Shown here: piece after piece, positions 38,563-50,200 of the stretch
Numbering within the stretch: position 1 is the stretch's first letter
How the letters are laid out: each line of letters starts with the position of its first letter
Assembly (NCBI RefSeq): GCF_014270035.1
Contig: NZ_JACNEP010000001.1
Span: 248,001 to 312,000 of the forward strand
Origin: Neptunicella marina
GTDB lineage: Bacteria > Pseudomonadota > Gammaproteobacteria > Enterobacterales > Alteromonadaceae
Length of the DNA stretch: 64,000 nucleotides
Direction of reading: 5' to 3'
Translations under genes and position numbers: made by a program
The notes under the pieces: generated by a model
What the model was told of the DNA's origin: nothing
Seen by the model: the letters and a program-made list of their open reading frames with translations, nothing else
Databases searched by the model: none

Positions 38563-38596
38563 GAAGATATTTTACTTGAACAAATACAGATGAAAT

Positions 38597-38620
38597 AAAA
38601 GGCGCTCAAAGGCGCCTTTT
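38597..38620 (-). terminator. Terminator between ftsH and folP
   Basis: A 9-bp stem AAAAGGCGC / GCGCCTTTT with a six-base loop. In the minus-strand sense it follows ftsH and is followed by TATTTC, so it may only partly stop transcription into folP. Confidence 0.65.
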
Positions 38621-38628
38621 ACAGTTTA

Positions 38629-40542
38629 TTACCCCGGGATATCGCCCGGCTTATTTGATGGGCTTTGCACCGCCTTATCATCATCCCCGGTTGCGGCACC
38701 ACCTTTTGGAGTGTTGTCATCACGGGAAGACCAATCAGCTGGCTCCCTTACCGGGACTCTCGCCATTAAGTCATCAATCTGATGTGCATCGATAGTTTCA
38801 TACTTCATCAGAGCATCTTTCATTGAGTGCAGTATATCGATATTGTCCTTTAAAATTTGTTCTGCACGATCATAGTTACTATCAATCACTGATTTAATTT
38901 CGGCATCGATTGCCCGGGCCGTTTCATCGGACATATGTTTGGCTTTTGCCATACTACGCCCAAGGAAAACTTCCCCTTCCTCTTCAGCATACATCATCGG
39001 ACCCATTTTTTGCGATAAGCCCCATTGCGTTACCATTTTACGTGCTATATCTGTAGCACGCTCTATATCATTTGACGCACCGGTGGTAACTTTTTCATCA
39101 CCATAAATAATCGCTTCAGCTATGCGGCCACCAAACAAGCTGGAGATCATGCTTTCCAGATGCTGTTTAGAATGACTGTATCTGTCTTGTTCTGGTAAAT
39201 ACATAGTTACACCCAAAGCGCGACCACGAGGGATAATTGAAACCTTATAAACGGGATCATGCTCAGGCACTAAACGACCGACAATCGCGTGACCTGCTTC
39301 ATGATAAGCCGTCATCGCTTTTTCATCTTCAGACATCACCATAGACTTACGTTCTGAGCCCATCATGATCTTATCTTTTGCTTTATCAAACTCTTCCTGA
39401 GAAACAGAGCGTTTACCGCCACGCGCAGCAAACAATGCAGCTTCATTGACCAGATTGGCCAAATCTGCCCCGGAGAAACCTGGGGTACCACGCGCAATCA
39501 CAGAGGCTTCTACATTGTCACCCAGTGGAACCTTACGCATATGTACTTTAAGAATTTGTTCACGTCCGCGTACATCAGGTAAACCGACAGTGACCTGACG
39601 GTCAAAACGACCAGGACGTAATAACGCGGGATCTAATACATCAGGTCTGTTGGTGGCAGCAATAACAATAATACCTTCGTTACCTTCAAAACCATCCATT
39701 TCAACCAACATTTGGTTAAGGGTTTGCTCACGCTCATCATGACCACCACCCAAACCGGCACCACGCTGGCGACCTACCGCATCAATCTCATCGATAAAAA
39801 TGATACAAGGTGCTGATTTTTTTGCCTGCTCGAACATATCACGCACACGTGATGCACCCACACCAACAAACATTTCAACAAAATCAGAACCAGAGATGGT
39901 GAAAAACGGGACCTTGGCTTCACCAGCAATCGCTTTAGCCAGCAGGGTTTTACCTGTTCCTGGCGGGCCAACCATCAAAACCCCTTTAGGAATTTTACCG
40001 CCTAATTTCTGGAACTTAGATGGGTCACGCAGGAAATCAACCAGCTCAGCAACGTCTTCCTTGGCTTCATCACAACCGGCTACGTCGGCAAATGTAGTCT
40101 TAATTTGATCTTCACCTAACAGACGTGCCTTGCTTTTACCAAAGGACATCGCTCCGCGACCACCGCCACCCTGCATCTGACGCATGAAGAAAATCCACAC
40201 ACCAATCAACAGCAACATGGGGAACCACGAAATAAATACAGAAGCTAAAAATGATGACTCTTCAGGTGGCTCACCCACTACACGTACATCGTGTTTAATC
40301 AAATCATCGATCAGCTTATCATCGAAATAAGGGATATAGGTCACAAAGCTTTCGCCAGAACGTTTAAACCCTTTGATTTCACGCTCATCAATGCGCACTT
40401 CGCGCACCTGACCTTGCTGAACATCCTGTACAAACTGGGTGTAATCCATTTGTCTGCTGGATGAATCACCCGGACTGAAACTTTGAAATACGGACATCAG
40501 CACCAATGCGATGACCAACCAAAGGATTAAATTTTTTGCCAT
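38629..40542 (-). CDS. ftsH: ATP-dependent zinc metalloprotease FtsH
   Basis: Membrane-anchored AAA+ protease that degrades misfolded membrane proteins and regulators such as LpxC and sigma-32. Two N-terminal membrane helices (about 5-24 and 98-120) flank a periplasmic domain. The AAA domain has [14 protein letters not shown] near 192-205, FIDEIDAVG and the SRH region, and the zinc site HEAGH starts at His414, the same position as in E. coli. The ATG at 40542 ([12 protein letters not shown]) matches the E. coli start; a TTG nine codons earlier is less likely. 637 residues. The usual upstream partner rlmE is not present. Confidence 0.97.
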   Translation of the reverse strand: MAKNLILWLVIALVLMSVFQSFSPGDSSSRQMDYTQFVQDVQQGQVREVRIDEREIKGFKRSGESFVTYIPYFDDKLIDDLIKHDVRVVGEPPEESSFLASVFISWFPMLLLIGVWIFFMRQMQGGGGRGAMSFGKSKARLLGEDQIKTTFADVAGCDEAKEDVAELVDFLRDPSKFQKLGGKIPKGVLMVGPPGTGKTLLAKAIAGEAKVPFFTISGSDFVEMFVGVGASRVRDMFEQAKKSAPCIIFIDEIDAVGRQRGAGLGGGHDEREQTLNQMLVEMDGFEGNEGIIVIAATNRPDVLDPALLRPGRFDRQVTVGLPDVRGREQILKVHMRKVPLGDNVEASVIARGTPGFSGADLANLVNEAALFAARGGKRSVSQEEFDKAKDKIMMGSERKSMVMSEDEKAMTAYHEAGHAIVGRLVPEHDPVYKVSIIPRGRALGVTMYLPEQDRYSHSKQHLESMISSLFGGRIAEAIIYGDEKVTTGASNDIERATDIARKMVTQWGLSQKMGPMMYAEEEGEVFLGRSMAKAKHMSDETARAIDAEIKSVIDSNYDRAEQILKDNIDILHSMKDALMKYETIDAHQIDDLMARVPVREPADWSSRDDNTPKGGAATGDDDKAVQSPSNKPGDIPG

Positions 40543-40918
40543 ATCACTCAATGTTGTGACCTCTATCAATCACGCTTCACGAGGTTGTAAAGCGAATAGT
40601 TAACTAAAACAAGACTACTATAATTTCACCTCCGTCGCTACCATAGTTGCCCGCAAGTAGCACGGTTGTGAGCTCGGCTAAATCTATTTCCGTCAAGAAT
40701 AAAACCAACAGATTGCCTGTATTATTTTAGCCTGCGTATTCTTCCCCCCGAAAAATACTGTTTTTGTGTTCAAACCCAACCCAATCAACCAAATATTCAT
40801 TATGATTTCGTTGTAACAGGATGGTTTTTATCATCTATTTACATACTGAATTAGGAATACTGCAAAGATGGCGCTAGAATAGCGTTTTTCAATCTCAAAT
40901 AACCAATTTAATTTGTAA
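40543..40918. other. Gene-free divergent gap between ftsH and yhbY
   Basis: 376 bp with no credible gene on either strand. In related bacteria this interval normally contains rlmE (about 630 bp, 23S rRNA U2552 methyltransferase), and I see no RlmE-like segment in any frame. The gap must hold the divergent promoters of ftsH and yhbY. A TTGACG on the minus strand (complement of 40690-40695) is a possible -35 element without a clear -10. Confidence 0.6.
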
Positions 40919-41215
40919 ATGAATCTATCAAACAAACAAAAGCAGTACTTAAAAGGCTTAGCGCATTCACTGAAGCCAGTTGTTCAACTAGGTGGAAATG
41001 GCCTGACGGAAGGAGTACTGGCTGAAGTCGATGCTGCCTTGACCTATCATGAATTAATCAAAGTCAAAGTTCCGAGTATCGATCGGGAAGAAAAAGCACT
41101 AGTGATGGATGCGATTGTACGTGAGACCGGAGCTTTAAAAGTTCAGGTAATCGGCCATATCCTTGTATTATATCGCCAGAGTGAAGAAGCAAAGATCGAC
41201 ATACCGAAACGCTAA
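40919..41215 (+). CDS. yhbY: CRM-domain RNA-binding protein YhbY
   Basis: Pre-50S ribosome-associated RNA-binding protein, a single CRM domain of 98 residues. The family pattern LSNKQKQYLKGLAHSLKPVV, LGGNGLTEGVLAEVDAAL, the conserved 'LIKVKV' and the C-terminal GHILVLYRQS are all seen. It is divergent from ftsH and convergent with greA, as in E. coli apart from the missing rlmE. Confidence 0.95.
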   Translation: MNLSNKQKQYLKGLAHSLKPVVQLGGNGLTEGVLAEVDAALTYHELIKVKVPSIDREEKALVMDAIVRETGALKVQVIGHILVLYRQSEEAKIDIPKR

Positions 41216-41226
41216 ATTGCAGACAT

Positions 41227-41256
41227 AAAAAAACGAGTCCAAGGACTCGTTTTTTT
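41227..41256. terminator. Bidirectional terminator between yhbY and greA
   Basis: A 14-bp perfect stem (A7-CGAGTCC / GGACTCG-T7) with a two-base loop, symmetrical A and T runs, between convergent genes. Confidence 0.9.
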
Positions 41257-41273
41257 ATATTAATTTTTAGATG

Positions 41274-41750
41274 TTAAACGTATTGTACATCAACAATTTC
41301 ATATTCAACCAATCCTGCTGGCGTCTGAATATTTACGGCTTCATCCAATTCTTTGCCAATCAGACCGCGGGCAATCGGTGATGTAATCGAAATTAAATTA
41401 TTTTTAATATCGGCTTCATCTTCGCCCACAATCCGATAAGTCGTTTCTGCACCAGACTCAGTATTCACGATTGTCACTGTCGCGCCAAAAATCACTTTGC
41501 CATTGTTGGCCATTTTGGTGACATCGATGATTTGCGCATTTGATAATTTACCTTCGATATCCTGAATACGCCCTTCACAGAAGCCCTGCTCTTCACGAGC
41601 AGCATGGTATTCAGCATTCTCTTTCAAATCACCGTGTTCACGTGCTTCAGCAATAGACTGAATAATACGCGGGCGCTTAACCGTTTTTAATTCATTCAGC
41701 TCCTGGCGCAATAATTCTGCGCCATGAGCAGTCATCGGATACTGACTCAT
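41274..41750 (-). CDS. greA: Transcription elongation factor GreA
   Basis: Rescues backtracked RNA polymerase by stimulating transcript cleavage. The N-terminal coiled coil carries the acidic tip ([19 protein letters not shown] with the conserved D and E), and the C-terminal FKBP-like domain ends in [20 protein letters not shown]. 158 residues as in E. coli. It begins 3 bp after carB, apparently the last gene of the carAB-greA unit. Confidence 0.97.
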   Translation of the reverse strand: MSQYPMTAHGAELLRQELNELKTVKRPRIIQSIAEAREHGDLKENAEYHAAREEQGFCEGRIQDIEGKLSNAQIIDVTKMANNGKVIFGATVTIVNTESGAETTYRIVGEDEADIKNNLISITSPIARGLIGKELDEAVNIQTPAGLVEYEIVDVQYV

Positions 41751-41753
41751 ATT

Positions 41754-44700
41754 TTAATTAACTCTTGTATGTAGTTCCTGAACAGAGGTGACTTTCGCTC
41801 TGTCATCGGCTTCATTTGCATTAATCGTAGCAAATGCGGCATTCAATGTTGTGGTGTAGGTTACCTTATTAACCAGCGCTGCCCGGCGGATATATACCGA
41901 ATCGGTAATCGCCTGACGTCCTTCGGTGGTATTAACAATGTAATTGTATTCACCATTTTTGATGGCGTCCATTAAGTTTGGACGACCTTCCGAAAGCTTA
42001 TTAACAACATTGCAGCTTACGCCGACTTTTTCAAGTACCGATGCCGTTCCTTTTGTAGCCTCAAGAGTAAATCCTTTTGCAATCATCGCTTTAGCCAGTT
42101 CTACAACACGCTGTTTATCGTTATTGCGAACCGATAACAATGCTTTTCCACCTTTAGGGATAGGAGCACTGGCACCTAAATTAGCTTTGGCATAGGCCTC
42201 TTCAAACGAGTCTCCCACGCCCATAACTTCACCGGTAGAACGCATTTCCGGACCTAATAAAGGATCCACGCCCATAAACTTGGCAAATGGCAGCACCACT
42301 TCTTTAACGGAGTAATAAGGAGGAATAATCTCAGCAGCAATATTTTGTTGCTTAAGTGTTTTACCTACCATGATACGTGCAGCAATCTTAGCCAGCGGCA
42401 TGCCTGTGGCTTTAGATACAAATGGCACAGTACGCGCAGCACGAGGGTTAACCTCAATCAGATACACTTCACCATCTTTTACCGCAAACTGAGTATTCAT
42501 CAAACCAACCACTCCCAGCTCCAGCGCCATGGCTTTAACTTGCTCACGCATGGTGTCCTGAATATCTTTACTCAGAGAATAAGGCGGTAACGAACAAGCA
42601 GAATCCCCGGAATGAACACCAGCCTGTTCGATGTGCTCCATGATACCGCCAATTAGCACCTGCTCACCGTCACACATGGCATCGATATCAACTTCAATGG
42701 CATCATCTAAAAAACGATCCAATAATACTGGAGAGTCATTTGACACTTTAACTGCTTCGTTCAGATAACGTTTTAAATCGCTGATGTCATAAACGATTTC
42801 CATCGCACGACCACCCAATACATAAGATGGACGAACCACAAGTGGGAAACCTATTTGTTCAGCTTCTTCCAGCGCCTGTTCAATATTGGTGACAGTGGCA
42901 TTTGCCGGCTGTTTCAGATTTAGCTTATGAACCATCTGCTGAAAACGCTCGCGGTCTTCCGCGCGGTCTATCGCTTCCGGTGATGTACCGATAATAGGTA
43001 CACCATTAGCTTGCAAAGCTCGAGCTAATTTAAGTGGTGTCTGACCACCGTATTGCACGATCACACCTTTGGGCTGCTCGATACGCACAATTTCCAATAC
43101 ATCTTCCAGGGTAACAGGTTCGAAATATAAACGGTCTGAGGTGTCGTAATCGGTAGACACCGTTTCAGGGTTACAGTTAACCATAATAGTTTCGTAACCA
43201 TCTTCACGTAACGCCAGCGCAGCATGCACACAGCAATAGTCAAATTCAATGCCCTGACCGATACGGTTTGGTCCGCCACCTAACACCATGATTTTATCTT
43301 TGGTACTTGGATTGGCTTCACATTCCTCATCATAAGCTGAGTACATATATGCCGTATCCGTTGAGAATTCGGCAGCACAGGTATCAACACGTTTGTAAAC
43401 CGGTACAATGCCCATATTACGGCGCGCTTCTCGTACATCATCTTCGCTAACTTTGGTTAAGTCAGCCATTCGTAAATCAGAGAAACCTTTACGTTTTAAC
43501 GTGCGCATTAAGTTTTGATCAATGCCAGCCAAACCACATGCTGCAATTTGTTGCTCGAGCTGAATGATTTCTTCAATCTGTACTAGGAACCACATGTCGA
43601 TTTTGGTCAGGCTATGAATTTCATGCACACTCATGCCATAACGCATGGCGTCAGCGATGTACCAAATACGTTCCGCACCGGGCTCCATCAGCTCGCGTAA
43701 TAAGGTCGCTTTAACATCGGGATCGGCAGGATCAACAATGGGATCGAAACCACTGGCGCCCACTTCCAACCCACGTAACGCTTTTTGTAATGACTCTTGT
43801 TGGTTACGACCAATCGCCATCACCTCACCTACCGATTTCATTTGGGTGGTTAAGCGGTCATTAGCGCCGGGGAATTTCTCAAAGTTAAAACGTGGGATCT
43901 TAGTCACAACATAATCGATTGAAGGTTCAAACGATGCAGGTGTTTTACCACCGGTAATATCGTTTGCCAGCTCGTCCAGGGTATAACCCACGGCCAGCTT
44001 GGCTGCCACTTTGGCAATCGGGAAACCTGTTGCTTTAGATGCGAGTGCTGAAGAACGCGACACACGTGGGTTCATTTCAATAATAACCATACGGCCATTA
44101 TCTGGATTCACACCAAACTGTACGTTTGAACCACCTGTTTCAACACCGATTTCACGTAATACCGCCATCGCCGCATTACGCATAATCTGGAACTCTTTAT
44201 CAGTTAAGGTTTGTGCTGGCGCAACAGTAATTGAGTCACCGGTGTGAACACCCATTGGGTCGAAGTTTTCAATGGTACACACGATAATACAGTTATCTGC
44301 TTTATCGCGAACCACTTCCATTTCATATTCTTTCCAGCCAATTAACGATTCATCAATTAACAGTTCGTTAGTTGGCGACAAGTCCAGACCGCGGCGACAA
44401 ATTTCTTCAAATTCTTCTTTGTTGTATGCAATACCACCACCGGTGCCACCCATGGTGAAAGATGGGCGAATGATGCAGGGGTAACCAATACGGCTAACCA
44501 CATCAAACGCTTGTTCCATCGAGTGTGCAATTTCGGCGCGCGGACATTCAAGACCAATTGATTTCATGGCCTTATCAAAACGTTCGCGATCTTCGGCTTT
44601 ATCGATGGCATCTGCCGATGCACCGATTAGCTCACAATTAAATTCTTCAAGCACGCCATGCTTGTTTAAATCCAGCGCACAGTTAAGTGCAGTTTGACCG

Positions 44701-44972
44701 CCCATGGTTGGTAAAACCGCATCCGGACGTTCTTTTTCAATGATTTTCTTAACCACTTCCCAGTGAATTGGCTCAATATAGGTTGCATCAGCCATTTCAG
44801 GGTCAGTCATGATGGTGGCAGGATTGGAGTTGACTAAAATAACCCGGTAACCTTCCTCCCGCAGCGCTTTACATGCCTGCGCGCCGGAGTAGTCGAATTC
44901 ACATGCCTGGCCAATAACAATTGGTCCGGCACCTAAGATCAAAATACTTTTTATATCAGTACGTTTTGGCAT
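41754..44972 (-). CDS. carB: Carbamoyl phosphate synthase large subunit
   Basis: Makes carbamoyl phosphate for arginine and pyrimidine synthesis from bicarbonate, ammonia and two ATP. Two homologous ATP-grasp halves are seen, each beginning with a Rossmann segment ([20 protein letters not shown] and [20 protein letters not shown]), with an oligomerisation domain between and a C-terminal MGS-like allosteric domain ([20 protein letters not shown]). 1072 residues, like E. coli (1073). It follows carA by 7 bp. Confidence 0.98.
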   Translation of the reverse strand: MPKRTDIKSILILGAGPIVIGQACEFDYSGAQACKALREEGYRVILVNSNPATIMTDPEMADATYIEPIHWEVVKKIIEKERPDAVLPTMGGQTALNCALDLNKHGVLEEFNCELIGASADAIDKAEDRERFDKAMKSIGLECPRAEIAHSMEQAFDVVSRIGYPCIIRPSFTMGGTGGGIAYNKEEFEEICRRGLDLSPTNELLIDESLIGWKEYEMEVVRDKADNCIIVCTIENFDPMGVHTGDSITVAPAQTLTDKEFQIMRNAAMAVLREIGVETGGSNVQFGVNPDNGRMVIIEMNPRVSRSSALASKATGFPIAKVAAKLAVGYTLDELANDITGGKTPASFEPSIDYVVTKIPRFNFEKFPGANDRLTTQMKSVGEVMAIGRNQQESLQKALRGLEVGASGFDPIVDPADPDVKATLLRELMEPGAERIWYIADAMRYGMSVHEIHSLTKIDMWFLVQIEEIIQLEQQIAACGLAGIDQNLMRTLKRKGFSDLRMADLTKVSEDDVREARRNMGIVPVYKRVDTCAAEFSTDTAYMYSAYDEECEANPSTKDKIMVLGGGPNRIGQGIEFDYCCVHAALALREDGYETIMVNCNPETVSTDYDTSDRLYFEPVTLEDVLEIVRIEQPKGVIVQYGGQTPLKLARALQANGVPIIGTSPEAIDRAEDRERFQQMVHKLNLKQPANATVTNIEQALEEAEQIGFPLVVRPSYVLGGRAMEIVYDISDLKRYLNEAVKVSNDSPVLLDRFLDDAIEVDIDAMCDGEQVLIGGIMEHIEQAGVHSGDSACSLPPYSLSKDIQDTMREQVKAMALELGVVGLMNTQFAVKDGEVYLIEVNPRAARTVPFVSKATGMPLAKIAARIMVGKTLKQQNIAAEIIPPYYSVKEVVLPFAKFMGVDPLLGPEMRSTGEVMGVGDSFEEAYAKANLGASAPIPKGGKALLSVRNNDKQRVVELAKAMIAKGFTLEATKGTASVLEKVGVSCNVVNKLSEGRPNLMDAIKNGEYNYIVNTTEGRQAITDSVYIRRAALVNKVTYTTTLNAAFATINANEADDRAKVTSVQELHTRVN

Positions 44973-44979
44973 CGGTCAC

Positions 44980-46110
44980 TTATCCTTTGGCTTCGTTGAT
45001 TAATTCAATGAAATGATCAAATAATGCGGCAGCATCTTGCGGACCCGGACTTGCTTCAGGGTGTCCCTGGAAACTAAACGCAGGCTTATCAGTGCGATGG
45101 ATGCCCTGCAAGGTTTGATCGAATAGTGAGATATGCGTCACTTTAAGGTTATCTGGTAAGCTGGTTTCATCAACCGCAAAACCATGGTTTTGGCTGGTTA
45201 TAATAACGCGATTTTGTTCCACATCCTTTACCGGATGATTGGCACCATGATGACCAAATTTCATTTTCAGCGTTTTAGCGCCGCTGGCCAAAGCCAGTAA
45301 TTGGTGACCTAAACAAATGCCGAATATAGGTATATTTTTATCCAACAGCGTTTTAATCGCTTCAATAGCATAGTCACAAGGCTCAGGGTCTCCCGGGCCA
45401 TTTGAAAGAAAGACACCATCAGGATTAAGTGCTAATACATCTGAGGCTGATGTTTGGGCTGGAACAACCGTTAATTTACATCCGCGTTCAACTAACATAC
45501 GCAAAATATTGTGTTTGGCACCGAAATCGTACGCAACCACGTGATATGGCAAGTTTTGCTGATCTTCAGCATAACCACTTTCCAAAGACCATACCGAATC
45601 ATTCCAGTTATATTGTTTATCAGTTGAAACAACTTTCGCCAGATCCATGCCTTTTAATCCAGGAAAATCTTTAGCCGCCTGTAATGCTTTTGCTTCGTCT
45701 ATATCTCCAGCCACGATGCAGCCATTTTGTGCACCTGTTGTGCGCAGAATGCGTGTTAAGCGACGTGTATCAATATCGGCAATTCCTACAACACCATGTT
45801 GTTGTAAATATTCAGATAAACTCTGCTCTGAACGAAAATTACTGACAACAAGCGGTAAGTCACGAATAACCAGACCTTTGGCCCAGATTTTATTGGATTC
45901 TGTATCTTCGCTGTTAGTGCCGGTATTGCCGATGTGGGGATAAGTGAGGGTAATTATTTGTTCGGCGTAAGAGGGATCGGTGAGAATTTCCTGATAGCCT
46001 GTCATTGATGTGTTGAAAACGACTTCTCCGACTGATATACCATCAGCGCCAATGGCGGTGCCTTTGAAAACAGAACCGTCTTCAAGGACCAAAAGGGCAG
46101 ATTTGGACAA
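44980..46110 (-). CDS. carA: Carbamoyl phosphate synthase small (glutaminase) subunit
   Basis: Class I glutamine amidotransferase subunit supplying ammonia to CarB. It has an N-terminal CPSase small-subunit domain ([35 protein letters not shown]) and a GATase domain with the nucleophile in [13 protein letters not shown] and the His-Glu pair in [11 protein letters not shown]. Translation starts at TTG, with a strong TAGGAGG sequence at ideal distance; E. coli carA is known also to start at UUG. 376 residues. Upstream are a promoter, an ARG-box-like site and a leader hairpin. Confidence 0.97.
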   Translation of the reverse strand: MSKSALLVLEDGSVFKGTAIGADGISVGEVVFNTSMTGYQEILTDPSYAEQIITLTYPHIGNTGTNSEDTESNKIWAKGLVIRDLPLVVSNFRSEQSLSEYLQQHGVVGIADIDTRRLTRILRTTGAQNGCIVAGDIDEAKALQAAKDFPGLKGMDLAKVVSTDKQYNWNDSVWSLESGYAEDQQNLPYHVVAYDFGAKHNILRMLVERGCKLTVVPAQTSASDVLALNPDGVFLSNGPGDPEPCDYAIEAIKTLLDKNIPIFGICLGHQLLALASGAKTLKMKFGHHGANHPVKDVEQNRVIITSQNHGFAVDETSLPDNLKVTHISLFDQTLQGIHRTDKPAFSFQGHPEASPGPQDAAALFDHFIELINEAKG

Positions 46111-46136
46111 ACCAACCTCCTATACTGGAAAACCTT

Positions 46137-46163
46137 AAGAAAAACGGGCATCTACACACCCGT
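46137..46163 (-). terminator. Terminator-like hairpin in the carA leader
   Basis: On the minus strand ACGGGTGT and ATGCCCGT can form an 8-bp stem (two G-U pairs) with a GTAG loop, followed by TTTTTCTT. It ends about 27 bases before the carA start. It could be an attenuator of carAB, or the end of dapB transcripts. Confidence 0.5.
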
Positions 46164-46222
46164 CAGCAACTGTTTACCCTACCATTTGCAAGCAACTTGC
46201 TAATTTTTGGCAAAACCACAGT

Positions 46223-46251
46223 ATTGTATATGAGTTAAGCTTGCCCGTCCA
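46223..46251 (-). promoter_or_regulatory. Candidate carAB promoter
   Basis: On the minus strand TGGACG, a 17-bp spacer and TACAAT; predicted start about 105 bases upstream of carA. Confidence 0.4.
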
Positions 46252-46283
46252 TAAAGAATTAGACAAAAATGTAAAAACAAGGT

Positions 46284-46301
46284 TTATAATTAAAATTCAC
46301 A
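46284..46301 (-). promoter_or_regulatory. ARG-box-like operator upstream of carAB
   Basis: TGTGAATTTTAATTATAA on the minus strand agrees with the ArgR box TNTGAATWWWWATTCANA except at two central positions of the second half. It lies about 33 bp upstream of the candidate -35 element. carAB is a classic ArgR target. Confidence 0.45.
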
Positions 46302-46347
46302 TTAAAAGCCTTAAAAATTACAATTTAGTCAAATATCTGCATAACGT

Positions 46348-47175
<828 letters not shown>

Positions 47176-47205
47176 TTAAGCGATTTTCCCGAAGGATAAA
47201 TTAAT

Positions 47206-47235
47206 AAAATAAAGGCCAGTTTACTACTGGCCTTT
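47206..47235 (-). terminator. Terminator of fimV
   Basis: A 10-bp stem AAAGGCCAGT / ACTGGCCTTT with a TTACT loop. The minus-strand reading continues TTTATTTTATT. Confidence 0.65.
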
Positions 47236-47267
47236 AATATAAATACGTTAGACGTTATGCAATTAAA

Positions 47268-50200
47268 CTATTCATCTAAAGAAGCCAGTAGCGTCCTGGC
47301 TTCTTCTACCTGCCCGGGGTCATCTTTATTAATGATCTCCTGCAATATCTGGCGTGCGGATTCTTTATCATCAATTTCAATATAAGCTATGGCTAAGTCC
47401 ATTTTTGTGTCTTCACTATCACTATCCACATCAACAACATCATCATCACCTATTTCCGGCAACCCCATAGCTGTTAAATCAATATCTAACGGTTTTTCCT
47501 CAGTTTCTTCGTCACTATCAACCAACAAATTTTCAACATCAACAAAGTCTTGATTGTCGTCCGGTGTAAATAAAGCTTTAAGATCAAGATCCGGATTATC
47601 CAGAATATCTTCAACAACTTTTTCTTCATGAGGATCCTGCTCTTTTTCCATTTCCTCAAGCATATCCTCAAATGAGCTATTTTCTATCTCATCCAGTAAT
47701 TCATCATCTTCATTTCGCTCATTTTTTGAATTATCGTCTTTGCCCAACCAGTCACCCAGACCAGGAATATCATCCATGCCAACTGCATCTTCAGAGTCGG
47801 AGGTTTCACCTTCACTATCATTCTCTGATTTAGGTGAAGCTTCGTCACTATCTGAAACAGATTGATTATGATCATCGGATTCCAGCCATTCGTCCAGGCC
47901 AGGTGCATCATAATCATCATCGGAACGCTGTTGTTCAGCAAGATCCTGTTGTTCAAAATCACGTAAGGCTGCATCCAGTTCATCATCGTCCAGGCTCGGT
48001 TCAGGTAAGTCGTCCTGCACTGAACTGTTCGACTCGAGATCGGTTAACAATTCATCCGTCAGTTCATCGTCTAACTCGTCAGATACGTCCATTGTTTCAT
48101 GCTCTTCGCCTGCGGGCGTTTGTGGTTGTTCATCAACCGGCTCTTCCAGGTCAGCCAGTAGCTCATCCGTTAGTTCATCATCTAACTCGTCAGATACGTC
48201 AGTTGTTTCCTTCTCTTCGCCTGCTGGCGTTGGTGGCTGTTCATCAATCTGCTCTTCCAAATCAGCCAGTAACTCATCCGTTAGTTCATCATCTAACTCG
48301 TCAGATACGTCAGTTGTTTCATGCTCTTCGCCTGCGGGCGTTTGTGGTTGTTCATCAACCTGCTCTTCCAAATCTGCAAGTAACTCATCCGTTAGTTCAT
48401 CGTCTAACTCGTCAGATACGTCAGTTGTTTCATGCTCTTCGTCTGCGGGCGTTTGTGGTTGTTCATCAAACTGCTCTTCCAAATCTGCCAGTAACTCATC
48501 CGTTAGTTCATCATCTAACTCGTCAGGTACTCCAGCAACTTCGTTCTCTTCGTCTGCGGGCGTTTGTGGTTGTTCATCAAACTGCTCTTCCAAATCTGCC
48601 AGTAACTCATCCGTTAGTTCATCATCTAACTCGTCAGGTACTCCAGCAACTTCGTTCTCTTCGTCTGCGGGCGTTTGTGGTTGTTCATCAAACTGCTCTT
48701 CCAAATCTGCCAGTAACTCATCCGTTAGTTCATCATCTAACTCGTCAGATACGTCAGTTGTTTCCTTCTCTTCGTCTACGGGCGTTTGTGGTTGTTCATC
48801 AACCTGCTCTTCCAAATCAGCCAGTAACTCATCCGTTAGTTCATCATCTAACTCGTCAGATACGTCAGTTGTTTCCTTCTCTTCGCCTGCGGCTGTTTCT
48901 GGTTGTTCATCATCGGATTCAGCAATTAACTCATCAATAAAAGCATCATCGACTTCATCGTCGCCAGTTGGCTTTTGCAGATCAACATCCTGCTGCGGTT
49001 CATCTGCAACTTTCTGTTGTTCAAGTTCAGCTAATAGTTCATCGGCTAAATCATCAACCGGATTATCTGCCGAATTTTCACTTGTTTCAGGCGCATCAAG
49101 CTCAGCAAAAGATTCACTGTCTCCGTTAGACAAGCTATCCGCTTGTTGCTGTGACTCTTCCGGTTGCTCACGACTTTCTTCAGCGCTTAAACTTGGATCA
49201 CCCGCGAGCATTTCCTTCATCTGCTCAACACTTTCCGCTTCGGAAATCAGATTATCGGTTAAATCGTCGATCTCATCACTGCGCGCTTTAATGACCTCAT
49301 CCAGTGAATCGATGCGCTCATCATCCATTGGCTCAATGTGGCTTAAGTCCTGAACTTCAATATCCTGTAAATCTTCTTCATTTAACAGATTACCCAGTTC
49401 AACATCACCTTCTTGTGAGACCTCTTCATCGTCACCCAATGTTTGCAACTCGGCGGCACTATCATCTACGATATCTTCGTCATCGATTTCATCTTCTTGC
49501 TCATCTGCATTCTCAGGAAGAAGCGGTTCATCATCCTCATCGGTGGTATCAAACAGGTCATCTAAATCACCCTGTTTCAGGATTTCCTCGCCTAAATCAG
49601 CATCCACATCGTCATCAGAATCAATAACAATATCGTCAGCTACATCCTCTGACGCTTCATTTTCAGCCAACATATCCTGCTCAGGCTGCTCAGAGATGTC
49701 AGGTTCAATATCCGTTTCATCAAGAAGCTCATCATCCACCAGCTCATCGGTCTGGAATTCAGTATCTTCATCGAGTTCATTCAGATCATCTAACGCTTCA
49801 TCCAACAGTTCGTCGGTAAGATCCTCAAAATTATCCAGATCATCTTCACTGATATCATTACTCGCACCATCAAGTAATTCATCGTCCAGCGCTTCGTCAA
49901 GCAAGTCGTCGTCACCAAATACATCATCGTCCAATCCTTCAGATAACTCATCAGTAAGCATGTCCGATAAATCATCCTGTTCTAATTGCACGGACTCCGA
50001 TGGAGCGGGGGCAGCAGATTTAACGTTAGCGGCAACGGCTTCGGCTTCGGCTTCGGCTTGAACAGGAGTTTGGCGGCGCATCAACCACCATGCAAGTCCA
50101 CCAAGCAGCAGCAACACCGGAGTGGTAGTTAACGTTATGACTCCTGCCGTGGTCGCAAAAAAGCTTTTCTGCGATTCCTGCTCCTGCATTTGAATGCGTT

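Noticed and set aside
48030-48857. Regular repeats considered as a CRISPR array
   Set aside because: The unit is 111 bp, without unique spacers, and encodes an in-frame protein repeat.
47834-48940. A 368-codon open frame on the plus strand opposite fimV
   Set aside because: It is antisense to the repeat array, has low-complexity repeating sequence with 37-residue period, and no ribosome-binding site or family similarity. It is a by-product of the fimV repeats.
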